This document shows, piece after piece, positions 22,822 to 32,708 of a stretch of DNA of 45,409 nucleotides. The position numbers and the translations under genes were made by a program. The DNA comes from Thozetella sp. PMI_491 (lineage: Eukaryota; Ascomycota; Sordariomycetes; Chaetosphaeriales; Chaetosphaeriaceae). How positions within the stretch are numbered: position 1 is the first letter of the stretch; each line of letters starts with the position of its first letter. The notes beneath the pieces are model-generated. The model was not told the origin of the DNA. It did no database searches and saw only the letters and a program-made list of their open reading frames with translations. The DNA lies in assembly GCA_021432635.1 (NCBI GenBank), contig MU270090.1, positions 268,619 to 314,027 on the forward strand, in the 5' to 3' direction.

Positions 22822-24575
22822 TCATATCTGTTCTTCGCAGGCTTTTCTCGCAATTTCTCCAAGGACTTCGATGCCTTCATCAGACTCGAGCCATTCAAGC
22901 TTGTCCATCAATCGCTCCACAATCCCTTGTGTCATCGGTACATCAAGAGAGGCCCAGTCTTCCACAATCTGGTCCACGGAGGTTTTCAAATCGACTAACT
23001 TCTTCGAGATGTCGAGGGTACCTCCCTCACCACCATCATTCCAATCCAAGGTTCCGACGGCAAGGGCGTATGCAACAATTGCCTTCCACCAGGGTGGAAG
23101 CTTCATCACCAACTTTCTGCCCAAATCACCCGGAACAGAAGATTTCCTCATCCGCGCGGTCTGGTGGAGCCACATCAAGAGAATCCCGTCGGTGCGCATT
23201 CCTTTCTGAGGAATTCCAGTTGCCAATGGGTAGATCATATACTGATTTGCCATGATAATGAACATGGAGGGGGGCTGTGTTAAGCCAGCTGGGTCATAAA
23301 ATTGGGAGAAGATTTCAGGCCGAACTGTGCCAAGCGAAACCTCAGGATTTGGCCGGGCGACCGTAACGACAGCTCGTAAAACAAAGTTGAGACAAAGGGC
23401 TCTGGTTCTCCAAGTCAGCTAGCTGCATTTTCTGCGATTCAAGCGACAAAGGTCCGAACATCATGACAAGACGCTTGATAAAGCCGTCGTAAAATTGAAA
23501 CCCCGTGCCAATCAGCTTCTTAGCTTTGAGCAGCGCGTAGAAGCCTCTCAGATGAGTCATCATTGCTTTCTCCTGGCCACCATTGGTCTATCACTTCTTG
23601 TAAGTATGATACAAATGACACTAGTGTGTTTGAAACTTACGTCCATCAAAATCATCGCCGCTATCGCAGTAATGATTTGGATCGGCATGGACTCTATGTT
23701 GTTACCTATTAGTTCCATGCTCACCCAGTTCATGATTTGCTGTCTGTGGTGTAGGAATGTCGTCATGAATGCCGTGCTGAATGTCGGTGTTTGCTCGAGT
23801 TGATATAGACAATCAAATTGGCAAAATGAAGAAGCAATGCTTATTGCTACCTGAAACCAGGTGGGGCTCATTATTGTCAAGCAAGTGCTGTATAGGTGGA
23901 CAGGTATCAGCGTCCAAAAGTCCAAGGATGTCTACGACGAAGCAAATTAAGCGTATAGGCATCTACCTCGAGTGAAAACGAAGAACATCCTGTCCTGTGG
24001 ATGAAGCTAACGCAGTCCGCAAAGAAATTACTACAGCATGATTAATTATGCACACCAAAGTGGCTGGATGGTAGTATATGATGCTTACTCCGACGCAATA
24101 CCTCGTGGGAGCGATATGGCATCTTGACAGGGAGGACGTCGAACGGGTCAGGTGGTTCGACTAGAAAACGCTGCAGCAGAGGCGAATGAGCCAATATGGT
24201 CCTTTTTTCAGCTGTTCTATCCATCGGGTTTTGAAATTGTACAAACGTCGGCTTGTTTGGATATATGCATTCATAGCTTCGCTCGAGACATTGGAAACTG
24301 TCCGTGAATTAGCGGGGCGGTTCTAAGGATACGCACTGTTCACAAGAGGCCAGTATCGCAGTATAAAGGGATTATAGGTATATATACCACTTAGGCTTTT
24401 CCTCACCGCACCGGACGTGCCGTCTTTTGCAGGAAGTGCACCCGTCACGGCGTTTCTTGTGAGCCCTACGCTGCCGAGGAAGTGCTTCATTCCCTTTCTC
24501 GGGAGCCGCAGCTAGAGCAGTGCTTGGTGCTCCATCGCCGATAGCCCGTTGCGGTATTTTGGAGGAGCGTGCCAT
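22822..24575 (-). CDS. Zn(II)2Cys6 transcription factor
   Basis: Six exons on the minus strand: 24388-24575, 24089-24297, 23967-24030, 23641-23887, 23383-23587 and 22822-23324, giving 471 aa. The first intron (90 nt, GTATAT to GACAG, branch GCTAAT) splits the fourth Cys codon. After splicing the zinc cluster is complete: CTSCKRRHVRC then C-x2-C-x6-C (CFQCLERSYEC), preceded by a basic stretch (RRAHKKRRDG). Then come DPFDVLPVKMPYRS, a helical regulatory region with SPTWFQVAIS and FLHHRQQIMNW, GGQEKAMMTHLRGFYALLK, RPEIFSQFYDPAG, and a conserved-looking C-terminus. This is the layout of fungal-specific nuclear C6 regulators. The splice sites around exon 3 (23967-24030) are ambiguous, since other in-frame choices exist. 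Target genes unknown; no adjacent pathway gene points to one. Confidence 0.82.
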
Positions 24576-26372
24576 CTTTCCGATTAGGGCGGATGTGGTT
24601 GTAAAGGTTAGAACTTCAAAACATCAAGATTTTCAAATGTCAGCTGGAAAACGTCATCTCGGATGGCGGTATTGTGCACTAACGTGATCTTGGCGAGGCA
24701 GGGGTGCAGTGGGTCTCGATTCACACACAGCCTTGAGGCAGCCCTAGACAGCTAGGCGAGTTCTGACACTACTGGCTCAAAGCGGACGCAGCCCCCTGGC
24801 TGGGTGACTTATTTATACACCTTTGTCATTGGCTTACTAAACATGCCTAGACAATCTAGTCTACGTAAGTTAGTAGTATTTCAGACCGATGGCGTAGCTC
24901 CTTTCAACTTTCACGTTTTCACAAGACTACAGGGGAATAATCAACGGAAAGGAATACTGTGGAGATATTCCAGAGTTCACAGGACAGGACGGGAAAAGGC
25001 GTCGGATAGTGTCATGAATAAAACCACTAGGCCAAAGTAGTAAAAGCGAAGCTCCACTATACCCCCCGGGTATAACGTAGTATTTATATCTTATTTCTTT
25101 TGTGACAGATAGTGATATAGTGCCACGTGTAAGCATGACTTGCCCACCATGTACTCACACTGAGCTGGCATAGCCACGGGTGACATATTAGCAGGTGCTG
25201 GGTGGATGTATGCACGATTTGAAGCTACCGAATAGTTCGTACAAGTATTACAGAGACCTTGCATTTACCTTCCTCTGGCACCACGGTATGTGCATCTACC
25301 TTACTCATCTAGAGCCTTTGTCATACGTAAGAGGCGCCCAATTTAGAATGTTGCCATATCAACTGACTTTTTCGCCCAATTCGAATGACACAGTCATGCG
25401 TCGTCATACTCCAAATATTATTGACCTCAATTATAGCTCCTAGGGTTCGTTCTCCCTACATTTTAAAGCGTTTCAAAAGGATTACCGTCTTGTAGTTCTG
25501 TTCCAATGGAGGTTAATTGGATGATAAGCTAGGTATATCATAGCACTATATGAACGAAGGAGTATGGAGGGTAAACAATTCAAGATATTCGAAGTTGAGA
25601 TGAGTCTAGAGTAGAGCCATTAATTTGTGTTGGTGCTGTAACTACTTCGCTCAGACCCAGCCACCATTTCACTGTTTGCATCTAAGTTGAAGGGTTCTTA
25701 AACGCTTGCCTTTACAATTACTGAAGTTTTTAATCCTGTCTGGTAAAGTTTTATCACATGAATAGTTATATCTGTCAGAGTCAGTAAGTTAGTTAGTATG
25801 TAATGAGTAACCGGAAGGTGTATATCACGTATTAGCAAGGACTAGTTTTCTTCGCTATGAGAACAATAACGTCATGTTATGGCCTACTATCCAACGTCTT
25901 TCATTCCATAAAAGGTGGTTTATGAGCGCAGAGTACTTGATTCGAATATTCTAGAATTGTTGCTCGGTTGTGAAAGTAATTCGACTTCTAACCCAAACCT
26001 TGACCGCATGGGAAAAGTACCTAGTAAAACTTAATTGATACCACAACAACTCCGACGTACACGGCTAGCTACGACCACGAGCTACAAGGTAGCTGCGGCC
26101 ACTAGCTGGCAACTGTCGCCACTCTCTGGCACTGACCACCATTAGAGAGCCACATATGCGAGCATCTAATACGCTCTAGCTCTCTGGCATTTGCGTTGGC
26201 TACACAAAACTGTAACCAGACATTGATCCGTGGCTGCTTCGACTTCTTTTCTCCCTTGGCGTAGCATCATAGTTCCATAGCCCATAGAAGACTGTTTTCA
26301 TCAGCCTCTGACTTGCCCCACGTTCTCACTTCTCGCGGTAAAATCAAAACTCGTATTTGCGGATTTAAGCCA
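24576..26372. other. No supported gene
   Basis: The left end is the promoter of the transcription factor. Further right there are AT-rich runs and a plus-strand frame at 25195-25443 (82 codons) without recognisable features. Around 26060-26200 several short CTAGCT/CTCTCTGGCA words recur in both orientations, a weak low-complexity repeat. Confidence 0.35.
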
Positions 26373-26468
26373 TAAGCTTACCATGGAATTTAGAATATCG
26401 TGCCTAAACAAGTGGTGGTGGCTTAAGAGTAAGCTTATTACGGAGTTTAGGACATCGTGCTTAAACAC
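26373..26468. repeat. Imperfect 39-bp direct repeat upstream of a secreted-protein gene
   Basis: Copies 26373-26411 and 26430-26468 both begin TAAGCTTA and share TCGTGC and TAAACA blocks. By eye 31 of 39 positions match and all but one of the differences are transitions. They sit about 240-340 bp upstream of the ATG at 26711, in the promoter region. They could be duplicated regulatory sites or a small duplicated fragment with RIP-like divergence. Confidence 0.7.
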
Positions 26469-26589
26469 GACACAATAACGTAAAAGGAACCCAAACTAGT
26501 AGGTACGGTGAGTAAGTGACCCACCCAAAGTTAAAGCAAAAGTCACTTTCAGGTGATGACTTGTTTCTACTACCGCAAGCTTGATCTCA

Positions 26590-26597
26590 TATAAATA
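26590..26597 (+). promoter_or_regulatory. TATA box of the 26711 gene
   Basis: TATAAATA, 121 bp upstream of the ATG at 26711, followed by a pyrimidine-rich stretch and an A-rich leader (repeated AAAATAAAATAAA) directly before the start codon. This arrangement is typical for strongly expressed fungal genes. Confidence 0.55.
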
Positions 26598-26710
26598 GGC
26601 ACCGTCGTCTACTTTCTAGCTAGTCGCAAATAGCATCCGCATAGAAAATATAGATCTTTCTCTAGACTGAATTTCTAAAATAAAATAAAATAAACTAAAA
26701 CACCATTAAA

Positions 26711-27251
26711 ATGAAGTTTCCGACTCTTGTTATGGGAAGCCTACTTACCACCTCTTTGTTGGCTGAGGAGATTCACCTGGTCGACTGCAGCGGTTTCTCT
26801 GCCTTCGGTGGAAACACCGCTTGGTCGGAAATTATCGTACGGGACACCCCTATTCCACTCAAACCTATTGCTGACACTATGCACCTAAAAGTACTACTCG
26901 AATACTCCTGATAGCTCCATTCCCCCGAATGACAATAGATGCCAGATATCTGGTCCATGGGAAGGAACAAATGCGGGGTGCGGGTTTCCGACCGGTGTTC
27001 ATGCGACGTCGCACATCGTTACCAACGGTAGAAGCGTTGGCAACTTCAATTGGGCCGGGTAAGGATGGAGCACTATTGGCTTGTGTTTCAGCCACTAATG
27101 CCGTTGTTTTAGGACCGCTGACAACGACTTCGGCTCGTTTACTTGCTTCAAGGATGATGAGCACATTCTCTTCCACCAGAGTACGAATCGAGATGGAAGC
27201 CCGGGCTGGAACGTTGCCTGCAAGAGCATCTACTATTGCATCCATCTGTAA
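26711..27251 (+). CDS. Small secreted Cys-containing protein, candidate effector
   Basis: Exons 26711-26836, 26892-27058 and 27113-27251. Introns are 55 nt (GTACGG to AAAAG, branch CTGAC) and 54 nt (GTAAGG to TTTAG, branch CTAAT), and all joins keep frame. The product is 143 aa with a signal peptide (residues 1 to about 19). Features in order: IHLVDC, SEIIYYS, RCQISGPWEGT, CGFPTG, FGSFTCFKDDEHILF, and a final ACKSIYYC block close to the C-terminus. The F-x-CF-x-D...C-x-SIYYC ending is, in my recollection, common in uncharacterised small secreted fungal proteins. It shares landmarks with the product at 5169. The role is unknown; extracellular location and size are compatible with an effector. 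Confidence 0.78.
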
Positions 27252-28430
27252 ATGTTGAAATTAAATCAGCGTCTGCGTAGCTCTATGCTCTTGGGCATCT
27301 CGGCAGCACCGCGTTTTGGTATCATCATTTTGCACCGCTAACTGTAATCGGTCTATTGTTCTCTGAAAGAAACCTCTACGTCAACTCACTTCACCTTAAG
27401 TATACCACATCGCTGCGCGGTTTTTTCCGTGGAAGATGGCGTATTTCTCCAATACCCTTGTTGTCGTCTACCAAGGTGGCCGTCAGAAGCTTTGGCCTAG
27501 TTCACATCGTCACATATAGCTTTCAAAAAAACCGCATAATTCCACTATCTTTGAACTTGAGATCACCAGTGTACCCTGAATAATAGATGTACGACATGAA
27601 CTAGTTTTATTATTTGGCGCAGACTAAATGACAATCTTTAAAATCAAATATTCGGAGCCCTTAAGTTTTACCTCCAGGTTTATAACATAGTCAGTAAGTA
27701 CAACTGATACAGTCACCGTTGGTTAATATTACCAGTTCTGGGCGCGTGACCCTTGGTGGCCGTCTCAGTCACCCGGTATGCAGGTCTAAGCACCGTGTAC
27801 AGGTGCTGGCATTCAGTTCAATACTATCTCTTGCTCAGAAGATAAATCTGCTAGGACTTAAAATGCTACACATGGCAACGGCAAATCTTCTCGATAATGC
27901 TAGCGTAGAGATGTGGGTAAAATTTTGTTCGGCTTAGGTAGTTCCGGCCTTGCTAGTAGTAACCCTAACCCTGATTTGATGTTGCACGAAGGAGCCTGTC
28001 GGACCGTATTTCGAATACCTATGTTATCGTGGAGCTTAGTTCTTTATATTCCCAAGTTTGTAGCCTCATGCCTCAAACTTGGCTATGACGGCCTAACTTG
28101 AGGATATTGCACGACTCGGAGTGTGGCAAACATAGCTAAGTTATCTAGGACGCCCCGCTGTCGAAAGCACTTGAGCGCCCAGAACATACCATACCCCTGT
28201 TAACGCCAAGTTCTTCGCTCCACTTCCATATTACAAAATGTTACCAACTCCAATCAAGACCTTCTATTTGTGGACGGAACCAAGCTTTTCAATCAATTGA
28301 TTAAGTAGCTGGCACGTCTTTTGCTTGCCTAATGTAGAAGGTGCTTCCGGGCAGTTTTGTTTATAACCAGAGGTCTTTCCCACTGACCCAGGCGACGCGA
28401 GCAGTTTGTCGTGCAACCGCCGTTAGGAAA
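27252..28430. other. No supported gene
   Basis: Frames of 62-75 codons without motifs. Two CCCTAA units near 27958 are too few to be a telomere. The right end is the presumed promoter of the subtilase. Confidence 0.4.
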
Positions 28431-31402
28431 ATGCCTTCCCTACAGATTGCTGCCGCCATCTGGCTGGCAGCTGGCCTGCTTGATTTTGTGATCGCCCAGG
28501 ACTTTCGGCCGAATCAGTATATTGTCGAGTATGTGACCAGCAGCGACAAGCTCAAAGCGCGCGACAGCCTAGCCAGCACGGGGGACATCCGTGTGCGTAA
28601 GACGTACAACAGCGCCGTCTTCTCAGGCGCTAGCATCGAGACCGAGGCCTTTAACCTCGACAGCCTGATTGCCCTGCCCGAGGTGGTAAATGTGTGGCGT
28701 AACAGTATCCACAAGCTCGAGCCTTTGCAGGCCGAGGCAGCTCCGTTCAAGCCAGTTGACTATAACGTGCACAACACAACCGGTGTGAGCAAGCTTCACG
28801 ATGCCGGTGTACTCGGCGAAGGTGCTGTGGTGGGCGTTGTCGACACCGGTGCTTGGTACGAACACCCAGCTGTGAGTTATTTCGCCTCTTCATCCTCGAC
28901 ATTCCTACGAAGCACGTATATGCTCACGCGAAAGTGGGTCTTTAGCTCGGCGGCTGCATCGGTCCCAATTGCAAAGTTATCGGTGGCTACGACCTCGTAG
29001 GCGACGCACCCTGGCACCCTGGCCTTCAGAAGGCTCCGGATTCGGATCCCAAGGACAACCAGGGCCATGGAACTCACGTGGCAGGCATTGTAGCCGGCGA
29101 GAACGACTACTGGAGCGGCGTTGCACCAAAGGCTAAGCTTCGTGTGTACAAGGTATTCTCGGCCGAGGGCAGCGATGAATCAGACGATGAAACGGTCATC
29201 GACGCGTTCCTCATGGCTGCGTCCGACGGCTGCGACATCATCACCTGCAGTATTGGCAACTTCAATGGGTGGACGCAGAATGCCTGGGCCGTCGTAGCGG
29301 ACAGGTTGGTGAACGATGGTGTCTTTGTCTCCGTCTCGGCGGGCAATGAGGGTAGTGCTGGCCCTTTCTTCGGCAGCACAGGCGCCTCTGGCAAGGACGT
29401 CGTGGCAGTAGCGTCTATTGCAGCCGAGAAGCTGCCGGCAAGGTCGTGGCAGGCCATCTACACCCCAAGCAACGGCTCCAGCGCTAGCACCACAGAGGCT
29501 TACCTTCCCGCGACCGATAACTTCCCTACGACCATCAATGGCTGGGAGATCCGTCCCCTTAATCTGGACACGACCGTTGTCGACGATGCCTGCACGCCGT
29601 ATCCCGCAGACACGCCTAGGCTCGACGGTGTCATCCCTCTTGTGAGGCGTGGCACCTGTACCTTCGTCACTAAGACCCAGAACCTGGCTGCTCTCGGCGC
29701 CAAGTATGTCCTGTTCTACAATAACGAGGGCACAATCACCGCGCCTGGAGGCACTTCAGGCGTTCTCGCCGCCATGCTCACCGCCGAGGCTGGTGCCAAA
29801 ATCATCCAGACCGTGAAGGCCGGCGGTAACGTCACCGGCAATTTCTCGGCTGACTCGGAGATTCCGACTTTCGTAGATTGGCCCTCTGCTGGCAAAGCTA
29901 GTGACTTTACCTCTTGGGGCGCCTTGAACGATTTGACTGTTAAACCGGACATCGGCGCTCCGGGGGGTCAAATCTACTCGACCTATCTCGACAACAGTTA
30001 TGCCGTTCTCTCTGGGACATCAATGGCTTGCCCCTATGTTGCGGGTGTTGCTGCCTTGTGGGTCGGTAAGAACGGAGGTCGCAAGGCGCATAGCAAGGAT
30101 TGGGCTCGCACCCTTGGTCGCCGCATAATTAGCAGTGGACAGGCCATCCCCTGGTATCATACCGGAGTACTCAGTCCTAATTTCACGGCCCCAGTCGAGC
30201 AAGTTGGCTCAGGTCTCATAGACGGGTGGAAAGTCGTTAACTACAATACGCAGCTCGACTTTAATACTATCAGCCTTAACGACACACATCATTTCAGTCG
30301 CTACCACGACGTCACCCTGACCAACAACGGACAGGAGAGCATTGATTATACCTTTAGCCACGCTCCCGGTGCAGGCTTTGAGACCTACACATGCGCCGGC
30401 GAGGACTGCCGAGTCAAAACCTGGGCAGAGCTAGAGGCTATCAAACTCGAGGTTGATGTCAACCTGCCCCAGTCTTTCACGCTCAAGCCTGGGCAGAGCA
30501 AGAAAGTGTCGGTCAACTTTGCCAATCCGAGCACCAAAGGTTGGAATGCCGCAGGTCTACCAGCGTATAGTGGGAATATCCGCATCAAGGGAAGTAATGG
30601 CGAGGAGTTGTCTGTGCCATACTTCGGGCTCGCTGCCGACCTCAAGGCTGTCGTGTCGTCCATCTACCGCGCCGGCTTCCCCACTGCTGTCTCTACGCCA
30701 ACGGATATCCCAATCGAGCAGAATTCTACCTTCACCTTCGATTACAGCGATAGCACGCTTGACTTCCCGCGTATAGTCGCCCGGCTCAAGTGGGGATCTG
30801 CCCAAATTAGATGGGATGTAAGTTTCTCAAGCTTCTCTTGTCTAGTACCTGACCATGTTCTCTGTGCTCGGCTCGTTTCTATATACCGGAAGAGAGCCGG
30901 GGAATTCAAATATTTCACTCCCGGAAACATCGTGAACGTCACCTCCACTGTTTCTTCTATCCGAGCGACACAGGATTGATAGTTGCTAATCAAACCTGTC
31001 TCTAGATTTTCGAATCCGACTGGACTGAGCGTAAATGGTCTTGGCCCCTGACGGCTGGGAAGAACGGCTTCGTCGGCACGGTGCACGGCATCGACAAGTC
31101 GACAGGTTCTGTCGACTACCCAAACGTCACGGTAACCTTCCCTGTTCTGTGGGCTAATCGTAATGCCGATACCAGCCAAAATCAGCTTCTTCATGAGTAT
31201 TGGTGGCCAGAGGGCAAACTTGGCGACGGAGCCAAGATCAAGCCTGGAAATTACACGTAAGTACTTTTTGTTGCGAACCGATCCGGGCGGTCCCACTGAA
31301 AATTGTTGTAGAATGCGTTTTGCTGCGCTTAACCCGTTCGGCGTCCCGGAAAACGGTGACAACTGGAGTGTGTTCAAGACACCGAAAATCACGGTACTCT
31401 GA
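28431..31402 (+). CDS. Secreted subtilisin-like serine protease (S8A) with PA and Fn3-like domains
   Basis: Four exons: 28431-28871, 28946-30817, 31006-31256 and 31312-31402, giving 884 aa. Introns are 74, 188 and 55 nt. Signal peptide (1 to about 22); I9-type propeptide (YIVEYV... region, about 30-115). The catalytic triad is visible as Asp138 (VVDTG), His188 (GHGTHVAG) and Ser506 (GTSMACPYVAG), with the oxyanion Asn281 (SAGNEG). A PA domain is inserted at about 350-445 (VIPLVRRGTCTFVTKTQN). The C-terminal part with FSRYHDVTLTNNG and ESDWTERKW fits the Fn3-like domains of C5a-peptidase-type subtilases. It hydrolyses proteins outside the cell. The 188-nt intron is much longer than the gene's other introns; reading through it would replace the last 114 residues by 54 and a stop. 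The ATG at 28431 is preferred over one at 28341 since it starts the signal peptide. Confidence 0.93.
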
Positions 31403-31471
31403 ATAATTTCGCTTTGAACCGTTAAATTTTGGGCAGTAAGCAAAGACCACATGATCCTCCTTGGTTCGCAA

Positions 31472-31690
31472 TTAAACCGAGGCCATCATTGAGGGGGCGA
31501 TACCACCCCGCCGTCTTCCTGGATTGTGTGCAGCCGAGCTCTTGCTGAAGCCGGTCGCAGCCATGCTACCAGGCGAGAGTAACGCCATGTATTCGGAGAC
31601 GTCAATCCTTCCCTGCTTTAACTGGGATAGCTTTCCAAGCCATATTTTAACCAGCTGGCGAACAGGCTCTTCGTATGCGAGCAAACATGG
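31472..31690 (-). pseudogene. Cytochrome P450-like fragment
   Basis: One minus-strand frame reads YEEPVRQLVKIWLGKL, then GRIDVSEYMALL, then GFSKSS. This fits the C- to E-helix region of fungal P450s (YEP...LV-x-x-L...G-x-VD-x-(A/S)E...GFGKSFG). The expected upstream RR-x-W-x-x-FS segment, the I-helix, ExxR and the heme Cys loop are absent nearby. A likely acceptor-type AG precedes the fragment. I infer a truncated remnant, convergent with the subtilase gene. With only about 60 codons, chance resemblance remains possible. Confidence 0.4.
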
Positions 31691-32179
31691 GGCCGAGTAA
31701 GAAGATTCCTAAGGCTGAAACAATGTGACGGAAAGAGTAGAAGATTTTACCGGGAGGGCAAGATCTAGAAGCTGTCTGCTGAGAGTTGGTATTGCACAAC
31801 ATACCTTCATTCGTCATTGCTCGGCGCCAAACACGCCTCTGCGATCTGTGCTCGTGTTCGTTAATATCGCCTCTACGCTTTTGCCGCCTTCGATATGAAG
31901 AATCTCAAAGAACCCCGTTCCCCTCTTCGTCCATTTGGATTGGGAGCCCATGACCTTCTAAAGCCCCGCCGCAGGACGGATGATGAGCTCCATGTGACAT
32001 GTGGCTCATGCCAGCATACTCACTACACCATATCGAACGACTTTCGCGTGTCTGTCATCTATAGGTAACAGAAGTACGCACATGTTCTAATGAAGTACTC
32101 ATAAGTTCAAATAGTTCTCTGTATCTTTTGTGTCCTTTATCATTCCTCGCGAGGTGCAGTATATAATCCCTGCTAATTT
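31691..32179. other. No supported gene
   Basis: Nothing recognisable beyond the left edge of the repeat-rich stretch. No continuation of the P450-like fragment was found on the minus strand. Confidence 0.35.
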
Positions 32180-32420
32180 GAGCAAGGAAAATATTAGCTA
32201 CACTGGCCGGCTCGCTGACTGGCTAGATTACTGGTTAGATCACCAGCTGGATCACCGGCTAGCTTAGGCCGAGCCAGAGGCAAGGCCTATCTAATCTATA
32301 TCTAGATATGGCGCACGAAGCCCCCGGAGCTTGCAGGGGGCGGCTATAGTCGCTAGATAGCCACTGGATACCCTGGCTACGCTGGATTACTGGCTGGCTC
32401 GATTGCTCTAATCGTAAGTC
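32180..32420. repeat. Degenerate CTGGCT/GGCTAG-type repeat tract
   Basis: Many imperfect copies of words such as ACTGGCTAGATTACTGG and GATCACCGGCTAG are packed within about 240 bp, including one copy of the window-start motif (CTGGCTACGCTGG near 32374). The unit is about 12-13 bp and strongly diverged. Confidence 0.55.
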
Positions 32421-32470
32421 AGACAAAGGCCTGTAAGCCGCGTTGGGCCGCGAGCCCCGCAGGAAAATAA

Positions 32471-32508
32471 CGCTCTCGCGAGGCTTGCTTGCAGACATCG
32501 CGAGAGCG
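32471..32508. repeat. Perfect 11-bp hairpin downstream of the permease
   Basis: CGCTCTCGCGA (32471-32481) is inverted exactly at 32498-32508, with a 16-nt spacer. It lies about 200 bp beyond the stop codon of the minus-strand permease gene. It could form a stable stem in a transcript's 3' region, but fungal terminators are not hairpin-based, so the function is unknown. Confidence 0.7.
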
Positions 32509-32708
32509 GTATTTTAGGATAGATAGACTGGACTTTCTGTGAGCTATTGAGGAATCTCGTCAGCCACATATCTTTAGCAGAACCTAGGGTAGAGATAGTA
32601 TTCAGCTGAGGATAAAATTCTCTGGTTTAGAACCAATGTCTCTCTAGATCTTAGTGGGACGATCATTAACACTATGCACTTTGCTTCCTTCTAGTGCTAT
32701 ATGAACAA

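Noticed and set aside
22809..23255. 148-codon plus-strand frame
   Set aside because: Shadow of the transcription factor's last exon; low-complexity Arg/Ser-rich translation.
24360..24420. Reading the Zn2Cys6 gene as a pseudogene because KPKW is followed by a stop
   Set aside because: A GTATAT donor and a GACAG acceptor with a GCTAAT branch restore the full cluster in frame.
27956..27974. Two CCCTAA telomere-like units
   Set aside because: Only two copies in unique DNA; expected by chance and not a telomere.
30557..31452. Long minus-strand frames (up to 236 codons) opposite the subtilase
   Set aside because: Antisense shadows of a clear coding region whose sense strand has catalytic motifs and consistent splicing.
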